Source: Paenibacillus_AB hodogayensis
GTDB taxonomy: Bacteria; Bacillota; Bacilli; Paenibacillales; NBRC-103111
Direction: 5' to 3'
NCBI RefSeq assembly: GCF_039536325.1
Contig: NZ_BAAAYO010000006.1
Location: forward strand, 248,001-312,000
Length of the DNA: 64,000 nt
A model generated the notes under the pieces. The model saw only the letters and a list, made by a program, of their open reading frames with translations. It had not been told where the DNA came from and did not search any database. Of the stretch, positions 43,636-51,904 are shown piece after piece; position 1 is the first letter of the stretch, and every line of letters starts with the position of its first letter. Made by a program: the position numbers and the translations under genes.

Positions 43636-44757
43636 TTATGCGTTCATTTTGACAATCTCGCGTAGAATGCTGCCCGGAGTAATGAGGCCGACGACTTTGC
43701 CCTGCTTCATGACCGGAAGACCGCTTGCATTGGATTCGAGCAGCTTCGCGGACGCCTCTTTCCAGCTTGAATCCGCTTCCACGCATAGCGTAGACGGATG
43801 CATAATGTGACGGACCGTCTCGTTGCCGCGATTCGCATGGCGTTCCAGCTCCGCCAGGGAGATGAAGCCGATCACGCTCTGGTCGCCGTCATACACGAAA
43901 AATGCATCGTCCTCGGAGCTTCCGGCGACAGTCAAAGCGTCTGCGATGCGATGCTCGGCGTACAGTCTGGCGACCGGCCGGATCATGACATCCTCCACCT
44001 GCGACAACCCTCCAGCCTTCGGCGCCCCGGCGCCAAGCCGCTTCTCTCCGATGAATCCCCTTACAAAAGAGTTGGCGGGATTTTGCAAAATGGCTTGGGG
44101 CGAATCGTATTGGACGATTCGGCCGCCATTCATGATCGCAATCCGATCGGCAATTTTCAAAGCCTCGTCGATGTCGTGGGTCACGAACACGATCGTCTTG
44201 TGAATTTCTTTTTGCAGCCGCACCAGTTCTTCCTGGAGCTGTTCCCGGGAGATCGGATCGAGAGCGCTGAACGGCTCGTCCATCAGGATGACGGGCGGCT
44301 CCGCGGCCAGCGCGCGAATAACCCCGATTCTCTGCTGCTGCCCTCCGCTTAGCTCGGACGGATACCGGTTTCGGAATACTTTCGGATCGAGCCCGACCAT
44401 GTGCATCAGCTCGTCGATCCGGTTGGAATAGTCTTGCTCCTTCCAGCCTTTCAGCTTAGGAACGAGACCGATGTTTTTGCCGATGGACAGATGCGGCAAA
44501 AGACCGATCTGCTGTATGACATAGCCGATTCCCCGCCTGAGTTCGACTGGACTCATTTTCGAGATGTCCTGGCCGTTGATCGTAATGGTGCCGGAGGACG
44601 GCTCGATTAAGCGGTTAATCATCCGCAGCGTCGTCGTTTTCCCGCAGCCGCTTGGACCGATCAAGGCGACAAGCTCTCCCTTGCCGATCTGCATGTTCAA
44701 TTCGCTAAGAACTTGAACGGCTCCGTATCCTTTGCTTATGTTGTCGAAACGGATCAT
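43636..44757 (-). CDS. OpuC/ProV-type ABC ATPase with CBS domains
   Basis: 373 residues. ATPase core: Walker A GPSGCGKTT, Q-loop VIQQIG, signature LSGGQQQR, Walker B VILMDEPF, switch His in VTHD. Two CBS motifs follow from about residue 255 (VMIRPVARLYAEHRIADALT and VRHIMHPSTLCVEADSSWKE), as in betaine importers that sense ionic strength. The ATG at 44757 has GGAGGTGG 8 bases upstream; it is the first gene after the -24/-12 promoter, with about 30 bases of leader. Confidence 0.94.
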   Translation of the reverse strand: MIRFDNISKGYGAVQVLSELNMQIGKGELVALIGPSGCGKTTTLRMINRLIEPSSGTITINGQDISKMSPVELRRGIGYVIQQIGLLPHLSIGKNIGLVPKLKGWKEQDYSNRIDELMHMVGLDPKVFRNRYPSELSGGQQQRIGVIRALAAEPPVILMDEPFSALDPISREQLQEELVRLQKEIHKTIVFVTHDIDEALKIADRIAIMNGGRIVQYDSPQAILQNPANSFVRGFIGEKRLGAGAPKAGGLSQVEDVMIRPVARLYAEHRIADALTVAGSSEDDAFFVYDGDQSVIGFISLAELERHANRGNETVRHIMHPSTLCVEADSSWKEASAKLLESNASGLPVMKQGKVVGLITPGSILREIVKMNA

Positions 44758-44796
44758 GCGCTTTTCCACCTCCATGTTGGTTATATTTATATCTAT

Positions 44797-44813
44797 AGCA
44801 AATACCGTGCCAA
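44797..44813 (-). promoter_or_regulatory. Sigma-54 (-24/-12) promoter
   Basis: The minus strand reads TTGGCAC (44813-44807), GGTAT, TTGCT (44801-44797), matching TTGGCAC-N5-TTGC(A/T) with the invariant GG and GC ten bases apart. It starts the import/catabolism operon (ATG at 44757). The genes for sigma-54 and an EBP lie directly upstream on the same strand. Confidence 0.9.
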
Positions 44814-44851
44814 ACGTTTTGAAGCCGTTTTCAAAGGTTTGTAGCCGCAAG

Positions 44852-44910
44852 TGTGCATTTTATCTACAACAGGGGTGTGTCATTTTTCTACACTGCGCCT
44901 TTTTGCTACA
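44852..44910 (-). promoter_or_regulatory. Three repeated UAS sites for the EBP
   Basis: On the minus strand there are three 17-base copies: TGTAGCAAAAAGGCGCA (44910-44894), TGTAGAAAAATGACACA (44892-44876), TGTAGATAAAATGCACA (44868-44852). The shared form is TGTAG-m-wAAAwGnCrCA, that is TGT-N11-(A/G)CA. Centres are 18 and 24 bases apart, about 75-115 bases before the expected start site, the usual position for activator sites of sigma-54 promoters. Confidence 0.8.
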
Positions 44911-44925
44911 ATACCGGCAAATGCA

Positions 44926-44989
44926 AAAAACCTTCCGGCAAAACCCGAAAGGACCGCGATCGGTCCAGACGGTTTTGCCCGGAAGGTTT
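44926..44989 (-). terminator. Strong terminator after the regulator operon
   Basis: AAACCTTCCGG (44928-44938) pairs with CCGGAAGGTTT (44979-44989), with inner CAAAACC/GGTTTTG and GGACC/GGTCC stems. On the minus strand the stem is followed by a T6 tract. It separates the regulator operon (ending at 45010) from the UAS and sigma-54 promoter. Confidence 0.92.
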
Positions 44990-45009
44990 GCCCCCGGCGA
45001 ATGAAAGAT

Positions 45010-45975
45010 TTAGTTCCGACTGCTGCGGATCAGGCCGGCCTCGATTAAATACTCCCGGGCTAGCTCAGTGACGTCCTCGTGCAGCACGTCCGCCCTGTAC
45101 AGAAACGCCATGAATTTGTCGTGCTCGATCGTACGGGTAAGCCGGTTCAGCAAATGCTCGATTTGCGGATTTTGTTTTAAGCTGCCGGCGGTCACGACCG
45201 GAGAAGGATTGTACGGCGGAAAATAATGAAGGTCGTCCTCCAGCTCCACTAGTCCGTAAGCGGCGATGCGGCCGTCCGAAGCGAACCCGACCGTCGCCTG
45301 CACGCGCGACTCCTTCACGGCCTGAGCGAACAGCTTCGTCTCCGTTACGATAACGTTCTCGCGCGGAATCGCGAACCCGTATTGCTGTTGAAACTGTTCC
45401 ATACCGTCGCCGCGAATGAGAAATTCGCTGTTGGTCGCAATGTGGAGCTGTTTGTCCTTGGCGTAAGCGCTCAAATCGCTGATCGTCCGGATGCCGAACT
45501 GCTCGGCCAGCTCCTTCTTGATCAGCATCGTCCAGGTGCTGTTGATAGCCGAGGTCATCGGCAGCCAATGAAGGCCGATCTTCTCGTCCTGCTCCGCTAC
45601 CGTGCGGAACGCCTCCTCGGCATCGTTAATGCCAGGCTGATGCTGGTAATAAATTCGGGCCGTATTGGCATATTCCCAATACTGATCGATCACGCCCGCT
45701 TCCAGCGCGGAGCGGATGTTCGTGCTTCCCTTGAAAATAATTTCTTTCACCGCGAATCCGTTTTCCCTCAGCCAAATTCCGGTCATTTTCATAAGCAAAT
45801 ACTGCTCCGTAAACGACTTGGAGCCGATCGTCATAACGGGCTTCGCTGCGGGAGGCGGCTCTCCCGCCAAACGCTCCTTCCCTTTGCTCCATGGCCCGTA
45901 AGGATTCATCAAGGTCAGCGCGGCCAGCGCCAGCACGATCAGCGCCGTCAGGAAGGTGAGCAGTTTTCCGTTCAT
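45010..45975 (-). CDS. Membrane-anchored OpuAC-type binding protein, likely sensor accessory
   Basis: 321 residues. A single N-terminal membrane helix (LLTFLTALIVLALAALTLM) without lipobox Cys is followed by a linker (GPWSKGKERLAGEPPPAAK) and a complete OpuAC domain: TIGSKSFTEQYLLMKMTGIW, IDQYWEYANTARIYYQHQPG, WLPMTSAINSTWTMLI, ASDGRIAAYGLVELEDDLHY. Its ATG overlaps the kinase stop by 4 bases, so it belongs to the regulator operon, not to the importer operon. I infer that it presents the ligand to the kinase's extracellular domain; an alternative is a second substrate-capture protein for the nearby permease. Confidence 0.88.
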   Translation of the reverse strand: MNGKLLTFLTALIVLALAALTLMNPYGPWSKGKERLAGEPPPAAKPVMTIGSKSFTEQYLLMKMTGIWLRENGFAVKEIIFKGSTNIRSALEAGVIDQYWEYANTARIYYQHQPGINDAEEAFRTVAEQDEKIGLHWLPMTSAINSTWTMLIKKELAEQFGIRTISDLSAYAKDKQLHIATNSEFLIRGDGMEQFQQQYGFAIPRENVIVTETKLFAQAVKESRVQATVGFASDGRIAAYGLVELEDDLHYFPPYNPSPVVTAGSLKQNPQIEHLLNRLTRTIEHDKFMAFLYRADVLHEDVTELAREYLIEAGLIRSSRN

Positions 45976-48146
45976 GGCGCATCCCCTCCTTCCAGCAGCG
46001 GGAACGTACAACGCAGCGTCGTGCCCTGCCCGACGCTGCTTTGAATTTGCAGCGCTCCGCCGTGCTCGAGCATAATGTCGCGGGCGATCGTGAGGCCGAG
46101 TCCGGAGCCTTGCTCCTTGGTGGAAAAGAAAGGGTTGAACAGCCATTCCATCGTTTGCTCGGAAATGCCCGTTCCGGTATCGATAATTTCCGCTACGAGC
46201 GCCCGCTCTCCTCCTCCCTCAGCTTTCACCGCCGTACGAATGCTCAACGTTCCGCCGTCGGGCATCGCTTCGATGCTGTTAATGATTAGATTGAGAAACA
46301 TCTGCATCAGCATGTTGTATTTGCCGGCAATAACGGTGTCCGATTCCTCATACTGCTTGACCGTAACGATCCCGGCGTCGCGCAGCTTGATGCGAAGAAG
46401 GTGCAGCGCCTCGTCCAGCAGCTTGTCCAGCCGGACGGTCTGTTCTTGTTCGTTGTTCATTTTGGAGAACGACAAAAACTGGTTGACGATTCCGTTCATC
46501 CGCCGTACGACTCGGTAAATGTCGTTAACCAAGCCGTCCACGCTTTCCCCGCGCGGCTGCTCGTCCACCTCTTCCTTCAGCAGCTCGGAAGCGCCGGACA
46601 AAATGGCCAGCGGATTTTTAATTTCGTGGGCGATGCCGGTGCTGATCTGGCCAATCAAGGCCAGCTTCTCGCTTTGCTTGGCATGCTCCTCGAGCAGCTT
46701 CCATTGCGTAATGTCCTGCAAGACGGCGATGGTGCCGATCGTATCGCCCTGCACATTGAAAATGGCCGAGGTCGCCAGCTTGACCATCCTCCGATGCCCT
46801 TCCGCGTCGGTAATCGACGTTTCGATATCCGGGACGGACTGCCCGGCATTTCCTCCATCCAGCAAACTGGCTCCGGCTTCGCTTGCCCGAAGCGGTATGT
46901 CCGACCAGGCTTGACCGATGACCGAGTCGACCGCATAGCCCGTAATCCGTTCAAACTGCCGATTGGCGTGCGATACTTTGCCCTCGTTATCGACCGTCAC
47001 GATCGCATAAGGAATTCCTTCGATTACATCGCGCAAATACCGCTCACTGTCCTCGACCATCTTCTGCTTGTCGCGCAAGCTGTCCGCCATCGACACCATA
47101 GTCTGGCCCAAAATCGCCAGCTCATCCTTCGACTTGCTCACCGCAGGAAGCATCGCAGCGGTAGAGCCGTTCCGCTCGATGCTTCTGGCAAACTTGGTCA
47201 GCCGTACGATCGGCTGCAGCAGCTTCTGCGCTCCGATGCCGATGAACAGCACCGTCAGCACCAGAATGCTGAGGAACGTCCCGGTCAACGCGCCGGACAA
47301 GTCGGTCATCGGCTTAAAGGCGTACCGGTTCGGAACGCCGAAGACCAGTCCCCATCCGTCCCACATCGTTTTGTAAGCCATTATGCCGGACTCTCCATGG
47401 TATATGCCCTTCATCGAGCCCGACGTGTACCGGGCCAGGGCGACGGCAGCCGGATAAACGGAGAAGTCCTCCCCGATGTCGGAGGCGGCGGAGGCGGCGA
47501 TCACATGGCCGCTGCGATCCAGTATAAAGCCGAAGCCGTTGCTCGGTACGCTGCTTGCGCTTAGCACCTCCGACAGGTGATCCTGGCTCATCTCGGCCAT
47601 GAGCATGCCGAGAAACTGCTCGCGACTGTCGAGCACGGGAAACGATACGATGACGACCTTCTGGCCGGAGGAGTTCATGACCAGATCGGAAACCGCGTAA
47701 TTTTTGCTCCATCTCACAATATCGAAATTGGGGAGCTCGTGTGCGCGATTGCTCGCCTGAACGGCAAAGGGGGCTTCGAACAGCATTTGTTTGTTGACAT
47801 CCACCATGGCGATCGATTGAATCATCGAGCTGCTCGCGATCGTCAGCTTGGCGCGATCGTACATCGTTTGCGGCCGAACGCCCGCTCCTTCATCCACCTC
47901 GGCGATCAACCGCAGCTGGAGCACCGCATCGGATATTTCCGCATTGAATCGTTTGACGAGCGCATCGGCGCTGAGCGCATTTTTTCTGACGATATCCGCT
48001 TCTACGACCTGGTGAGTGTAGTTCAGAATCAGATTGTAAATCACCAGAACCGGAATAATAATGACCACGGAATAAATAATCAGATACTTCTTCTTGATGC
48101 TGCGAAAGATGGAATCGACCGGATGCAAAGGAAGTCTGAACGCCAT
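45972..48146 (-). CDS. Histidine kinase with dCACHE, HAMP and PAS domains (NtrB-like core)
   Basis: 724 residues. Membrane helices at about 20-42 and 290-312 enclose a double-CACHE extracellular domain; HAMP about 313-365, coiled coil, PAS about 385-500 (VIEGIPYAIVTVDNEGKVSH), phosphoacceptor in STGIAHEIKNPLAILSGASE, and HATPase with FLNLIINSIEAMPDGG, DTGTGI and GSGLGLTIARDIM. It would phosphorylate the adjacent EBP in response to an extracellular ligand, possibly bound by the OpuAC-type protein encoded next. It begins 14 bases after the EBP gene. Confidence 0.93.
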   Translation of the reverse strand: MAFRLPLHPVDSIFRSIKKKYLIIYSVVIIIPVLVIYNLILNYTHQVVEADIVRKNALSADALVKRFNAEISDAVLQLRLIAEVDEGAGVRPQTMYDRAKLTIASSSMIQSIAMVDVNKQMLFEAPFAVQASNRAHELPNFDIVRWSKNYAVSDLVMNSSGQKVVIVSFPVLDSREQFLGMLMAEMSQDHLSEVLSASSVPSNGFGFILDRSGHVIAASAASDIGEDFSVYPAAVALARYTSGSMKGIYHGESGIMAYKTMWDGWGLVFGVPNRYAFKPMTDLSGALTGTFLSILVLTVLFIGIGAQKLLQPIVRLTKFARSIERNGSTAAMLPAVSKSKDELAILGQTMVSMADSLRDKQKMVEDSERYLRDVIEGIPYAIVTVDNEGKVSHANRQFERITGYAVDSVIGQAWSDIPLRASEAGASLLDGGNAGQSVPDIETSITDAEGHRRMVKLATSAIFNVQGDTIGTIAVLQDITQWKLLEEHAKQSEKLALIGQISTGIAHEIKNPLAILSGASELLKEEVDEQPRGESVDGLVNDIYRVVRRMNGIVNQFLSFSKMNNEQEQTVRLDKLLDEALHLLRIKLRDAGIVTVKQYEESDTVIAGKYNMLMQMFLNLIINSIEAMPDGGTLSIRTAVKAEGGGERALVAEIIDTGTGISEQTMEWLFNPFFSTKEQGSGLGLTIARDIMLEHGGALQIQSSVGQGTTLRCTFPLLEGGDAP

Positions 48147-48160
48147 AGTTTCCGCCCGCC

Positions 48161-49540
48161 CTATCTCATTTTTTTCATTTTGTATATTAGCGTATGCCTG
48201 GAAATGCCGAGTAAATCCGCCGCCCTGGTCTGGTTGCCGCCTACTTGCTCGAGCGCTCGGGAAATAATGTCCTCCTCGACCTCCTCCAGAGCCTTCTGCA
48301 AGTTCAGCTCCCCTCCGCCGCTTCTTCCCGCCGCCAGCTCCCGCTGCGCTTGTTCGCCAGCGAGCATCAACATGCCGGACACATCCTTCATCCGGACGAT
48401 CCCGTCCGAATGGACGATATGCAGCCTCTCGAGCGTATTAAGAAGCTCGCGGATGTTGCCGGGCCAGTCGCGGGCGGCCAGCGCTGCGACCGTATCGTCG
48501 GACAACGATACTTGCTTGGCGTACTTCTCATTCAGCTTGCGGATGTAACGGACGATCATGGGCGGAATGTCTTCCAGCCGTTCCCGCAGCGGAGGGACTT
48601 CAAGCTCTACCAAGTTCAGACGGTAGTAGAGATCTTGCCGAAACCGTCCTTCCTGAACCAGCTTCTGGATTTGTTTATTGGTCGCGGTAATGATCCGCAC
48701 ATCCACGCTGCGATAAGAGTTGCTGCCGAGCTTCATGAACGTTTTTTCCTCGATGATATGGAGCAGCTTTGCCTGCATGGCAAGCGGCATCTCGCCGATT
48801 TCGTCCAAAAAGATCGTACCCCCGTCCGCGGCTTCGAATTTGCCGGCCCGCGTTTCCGTCGCTCCTGTGAAAGCCCCTTTCTGGTAGCCGAACAGCTCGC
48901 TTTCGAGCAAGGAATCGGGAATGGCCGCGCAATTGATCGATACGAAGGGCTTGTCCTTGCGTCGGCTGTGCTCGTGAATCCATTTGGACAGCGCCGTCTT
49001 CCCTACCCCGCTTTCCCCAAGGACCAGGATCGAAGCGTCGGTCTCCTTTACTTTATGCAGCAGCTCGCGGATGTCTTTCATTTTCCTACTTTCGAACACT
49101 AACTCTTCATGATCGCTGGCCGAGGCGAGCTGCTCCTTGAGCTCGCGGTTTTCCAGCTGCAGCCGCTTGCTTTCGCACGCTTTGCCTACCAGATCTTTGA
49201 TCAGCTCCAGCTCGCTCGGCTTATTCAAATAATCGAAGGCGCCCAGTCTCATGGCGTGAACCGCGTTTTCCACGTTGCCGTAAGCCGTCAGCATAATGAC
49301 TTCGACATGCGGATAATCGCTTTTGATTTGCTGCAATAGTTGAATCCCTGTCAGATCGGGAAGCATATAGTCGAGGATGACTACATCGATATCTTCTTTC
49401 TGAATGATTTGTAAGGCATCTTGTCCGGTTGACGACTCAAACGTTCGGAAGCCGGATTTTTGCAATTTCCGGGAAATGATCCGGCACAAGCTCTCCTCGT
49501 CATCCACGGTCAACACTCCAAAGGAATACGCCATCATCAT
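48161..49540 (-). CDS. Sigma-54-dependent response regulator (NtrC family EBP)
   Basis: 459 residues. REC domain 5-125 (LTVDDEESLC, phospho-Asp in VVILDYMLPDLTG), AAA+ domain about 150-380 with GESGVGKTALS, ELFGYQKGAFTGATETRAGK (the GAFTGA loop that contacts sigma-54), and GGTIFLDEIGEMPLAMQAKL. The C-terminal Fis-type helix-turn-helix is GGNQTRAADLLGISRHTLIY. It activates the -24/-12 promoter at 44797-44813 through the three repeats upstream of it. It is the first gene of the EBP-kinase-binding protein operon, 43 bases after rpoN, so all four may be co-transcribed. Confidence 0.95.
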   Translation of the reverse strand: MMMAYSFGVLTVDDEESLCRIISRKLQKSGFRTFESSTGQDALQIIQKEDIDVVILDYMLPDLTGIQLLQQIKSDYPHVEVIMLTAYGNVENAVHAMRLGAFDYLNKPSELELIKDLVGKACESKRLQLENRELKEQLASASDHEELVFESRKMKDIRELLHKVKETDASILVLGESGVGKTALSKWIHEHSRRKDKPFVSINCAAIPDSLLESELFGYQKGAFTGATETRAGKFEAADGGTIFLDEIGEMPLAMQAKLLHIIEEKTFMKLGSNSYRSVDVRIITATNKQIQKLVQEGRFRQDLYYRLNLVELEVPPLRERLEDIPPMIVRYIRKLNEKYAKQVSLSDDTVAALAARDWPGNIRELLNTLERLHIVHSDGIVRMKDVSGMLMLAGEQAQRELAAGRSGGGELNLQKALEEVEEDIISRALEQVGGNQTRAADLLGISRHTLIYKMKKMR

Positions 49541-49583
49541 CAGCCCCCAGCTTCTCGAAGTAAGCGCTATCCTTCATGCGCGG

Positions 49584-50900
49584 TTACGTGCTCGCGCGCA
49601 GGCGCGACGATAAAATATGCACCTCTTCGCGGTATTTCATTACCGTTCTTCGCGAGATGTGCAGCCCTTCTTTCACCAAAAGGTCGGTAAGCTGCTGGTC
49701 CGAAAGCGGCTTGCTTTTATTTTCTTCCTCTATAAGCTGCCGTATTCTCGATTTGATGCGTTCGGCCGAGGCCGTTTCTCCGTCTGCGGTTGCCAACCCT
49801 GCGCCAAAAAAGTATTTCAATTCAACCATGCCGTGCGGCGTCTGCACATATTTATTTTGGATAGCGCGGCTCACGGTCGACTCATGGAGCTGCAGCTTAT
49901 CTGCAATCGTTTTCAAATTCATAGGCTTAAGACCGGACGCGCCTCTCTCCAGAAAAGACTGCTGCTCATCGGCAATCGCTTCGATGACCCTCATAAACGT
50001 GCGCTGTCTTTGCTCGAGACTGTGGATCAGCCAGTTGGCGGCTTGAACGTGCTGCTTCGCATAGGCCTCCGTTTCCTTGCAACCGCTTTCCAAACATAAC
50101 CGTTGAACGTTCCGGTTAACGGATACTTGAGGAATCCAGCCGTCGATCAATCCGCATACGTAGCGGTTCCCGATCTTCCGGATAAGCGCGTCCGGTTTTA
50201 CATCGAGCGTACGTTGATGCTGGTAGGCCAAACCGGGCCGCGGATTCAGCGTACGGATATAGGCGTACGATTGCTTCACCTGCTCGGGGGTTATGTTCAA
50301 CATCCGGGCCGCCGTTTTCCACTGGCCGGCTCCCAATTCCTTCAAACATCGGGTCACGAGCGCCTCCGCCCACGGATCGGCCTGACCGTCACGTCGAATC
50401 TGAATGCACAGCGATTCCTGCAGCGACCTGGCAGCGATTCCGGCCGGCTCCAGAGATTGCAGCGCATGAAGCGCTTCCCCCGCCTCGCGCTCTTCCGCGC
50501 CGAAGCGAAGGGCCGCCTCGCTCAAAGCGACGTTCAAGAACCCGTTCTCGTTAATATTGCCCGCCAAATATTTCGCGATCGCGAAGATTCGCCCGCCAAG
50601 TCCACTCAGCCGAAGCTGGCTCAGAAGCGCCGATTCCAGCGTCTCCGTGGCCGCCGCAGACTCCGGCATCGGTCTGGGCGTGCCGTTGAATGGAGCTTGT
50701 CTGATTCGGCTTCTCTGCGCCCGTCCCGGCACAGCGTCGGACCAAAGCACCTCCAGCAGAGGATTTTCCGACGATTGATCCTGTACGTAGCTCGCCAGTT
50801 CCGCGGAGGAGAGCTGCAACACATGCATCGATTGCAGCAGCCTCGGAGTCACCGTTACGCTCAAATTTTGCCGCAATACCGGTTCTTGTTGTAGTTTCAT
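49584..50900 (-). CDS. rpoN: RNA polymerase sigma-54 factor
   Basis: 438 residues. Region I is Gln/Leu-rich: LRQNLSVTVTPRLLQSMHVL, then SENPLLEV. The core-binding domain lies about 90-280, a helix-turn-helix about residue 330 (LHESTVSRAIQNKYVQTPHG), and the RpoN box SRRTVMKYREE near the end (consensus ARRTVAKYRE). The protein recognises -24/-12 promoters such as the one at 44797-44813. The ATG at 50900 follows GGTGGGTG; the upstream extension to 50960 crosses a palindrome and promoter and is not used. A sigma-54 gene next to one EBP and its target operon suggests a locus-dedicated copy, unless the genome has only this one. Confidence 0.95.
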   Translation of the reverse strand: MKLQQEPVLRQNLSVTVTPRLLQSMHVLQLSSAELASYVQDQSSENPLLEVLWSDAVPGRAQRSRIRQAPFNGTPRPMPESAAATETLESALLSQLRLSGLGGRIFAIAKYLAGNINENGFLNVALSEAALRFGAEEREAGEALHALQSLEPAGIAARSLQESLCIQIRRDGQADPWAEALVTRCLKELGAGQWKTAARMLNITPEQVKQSYAYIRTLNPRPGLAYQHQRTLDVKPDALIRKIGNRYVCGLIDGWIPQVSVNRNVQRLCLESGCKETEAYAKQHVQAANWLIHSLEQRQRTFMRVIEAIADEQQSFLERGASGLKPMNLKTIADKLQLHESTVSRAIQNKYVQTPHGMVELKYFFGAGLATADGETASAERIKSRIRQLIEEENKSKPLSDQQLTDLLVKEGLHISRRTVMKYREEVHILSSRLRAST

Positions 50901-50921
50901 TCTGCTCACCCACCGTTGGAT

Positions 50922-50938
50922 TGTATAATAATTATACA
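50922..50938. promoter_or_regulatory. Perfect 17-bp palindrome in the rpoN / SPL-like gene intergenic region
   Basis: TGTATAAT-A-ATTATACA is self-complementary around a central A and contains a TATAAT-type -10 on both strands. It lies 22 bases before the rpoN ATG and about 136 before the SPL-like ATG, and could be overlapping promoters or a repressor operator. Confidence 0.6.
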
Positions 50939-51073
50939 GTATCGCAGGCCTTCGATTCAAAACAGATTTTTACCAGTCGGATTTTTACCAGTACCGGTAT
51001 GTTGCTAATCTATTCGGAAACGGGTACAAGCGTCCGCCTTCGAGGTTATACTGGTTATGGAGGTGAAGTCAAA

Positions 51074-51904
51074 ATGAGCCGGAATAACGGACCGGACTAC
51101 GCCTACACCGTTCCGAAGACGCTATTGAACAAAGGAACCGGCTTTCTGTCCGGCTACAGCCATTCGTTGAATCCTTACACCGGCTGCTCGTTCGGCTGTT
51201 CCTATTGCTACGTGCGGCAAATGCCTGTCGCCAAGTTTCGGAAAGCGGAATGGGGCACGTGGGTCGATGTGAAACGGCAAGCCGCGGAGGTGCTCCGGAA
51301 GGAGCTGCAAAAAGCGAAGGCGAAAGGGCCCGTCACTATTTTTATGTCATCGAGCACCGATCCCTATCAGCCCGTCGAGCACCGGGAGCGGATTACCCGC
51401 TCGCTGCTGGAGACGATGGCCGACGACCCTCCGGATTTTTTGCTTGTGCAAACCCGCAGCCCGCTCGTCTGCCGGGACATCGACCTGTTCGCCCGACTGG
51501 AGGGAAAAGTTCGCATCAGCATGACGGTGGAAACCGACCTCGAGGACATCCGCAAAGCATTTTCGCCCAAAGCCCCGCCCATCCAAGCCAGATTGAACGC
51601 TCTTCGCTTGCTGGCCGAAGCCGGAGTGCCCGCGCAGGCGACTATCGCTCCCGTGCTGCCGAGCAGCGATCGATTCGCGGCAGCGCTGCGCCCGCTGGTG
51701 AAGCGGGTGTGCGTCGACGATTATGAGATGGGGGACGGCAGCGGCGGTAAACGGACACGCGCCTTGGGCATCGGGGCACTGTACGAGCAGCTCGGATTGG
51801 AGCAATGGTACAAGCCGGACACTTATCGCCTCGTCGTCGAGCGATTGAGGCAGCAGTTTGCCGAGGAGGAAGTTTTCGTTAGCCAGCGGGGATTCGAGCC
51901 TTAA
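51074..51904 (+). CDS. Spore photoproduct lyase-like radical SAM protein
   Basis: 276 residues. The radical SAM cluster motif is CSFGCSYC (C-x3-C-x2-C) in YTGCSFGCSYCYVRQMPVAKF, followed by FMSSSTDPYQPVEH and VQTRSPLVCRDIDLF. This resembles SPL-family and SplB-related proteins encoded near DNA repair genes, but it lacks the strict features needed to call true SPL. The ATG at 51074 has GGAGGTG 8 bases upstream. Its stop overlaps the stop of the convergent AlkD-like gene (shared TTAA at 51901-51904). Confidence 0.82.
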   Translation: MSRNNGPDYAYTVPKTLLNKGTGFLSGYSHSLNPYTGCSFGCSYCYVRQMPVAKFRKAEWGTWVDVKRQAAEVLRKELQKAKAKGPVTIFMSSSTDPYQPVEHRERITRSLLETMADDPPDFLLVQTRSPLVCRDIDLFARLEGKVRISMTVETDLEDIRKAFSPKAPPIQARLNALRLLAEAGVPAQATIAPVLPSSDRFAAALRPLVKRVCVDDYEMGDGSGGKRTRALGIGALYEQLGLEQWYKPDTYRLVVERLRQQFAEEEVFVSQRGFEP

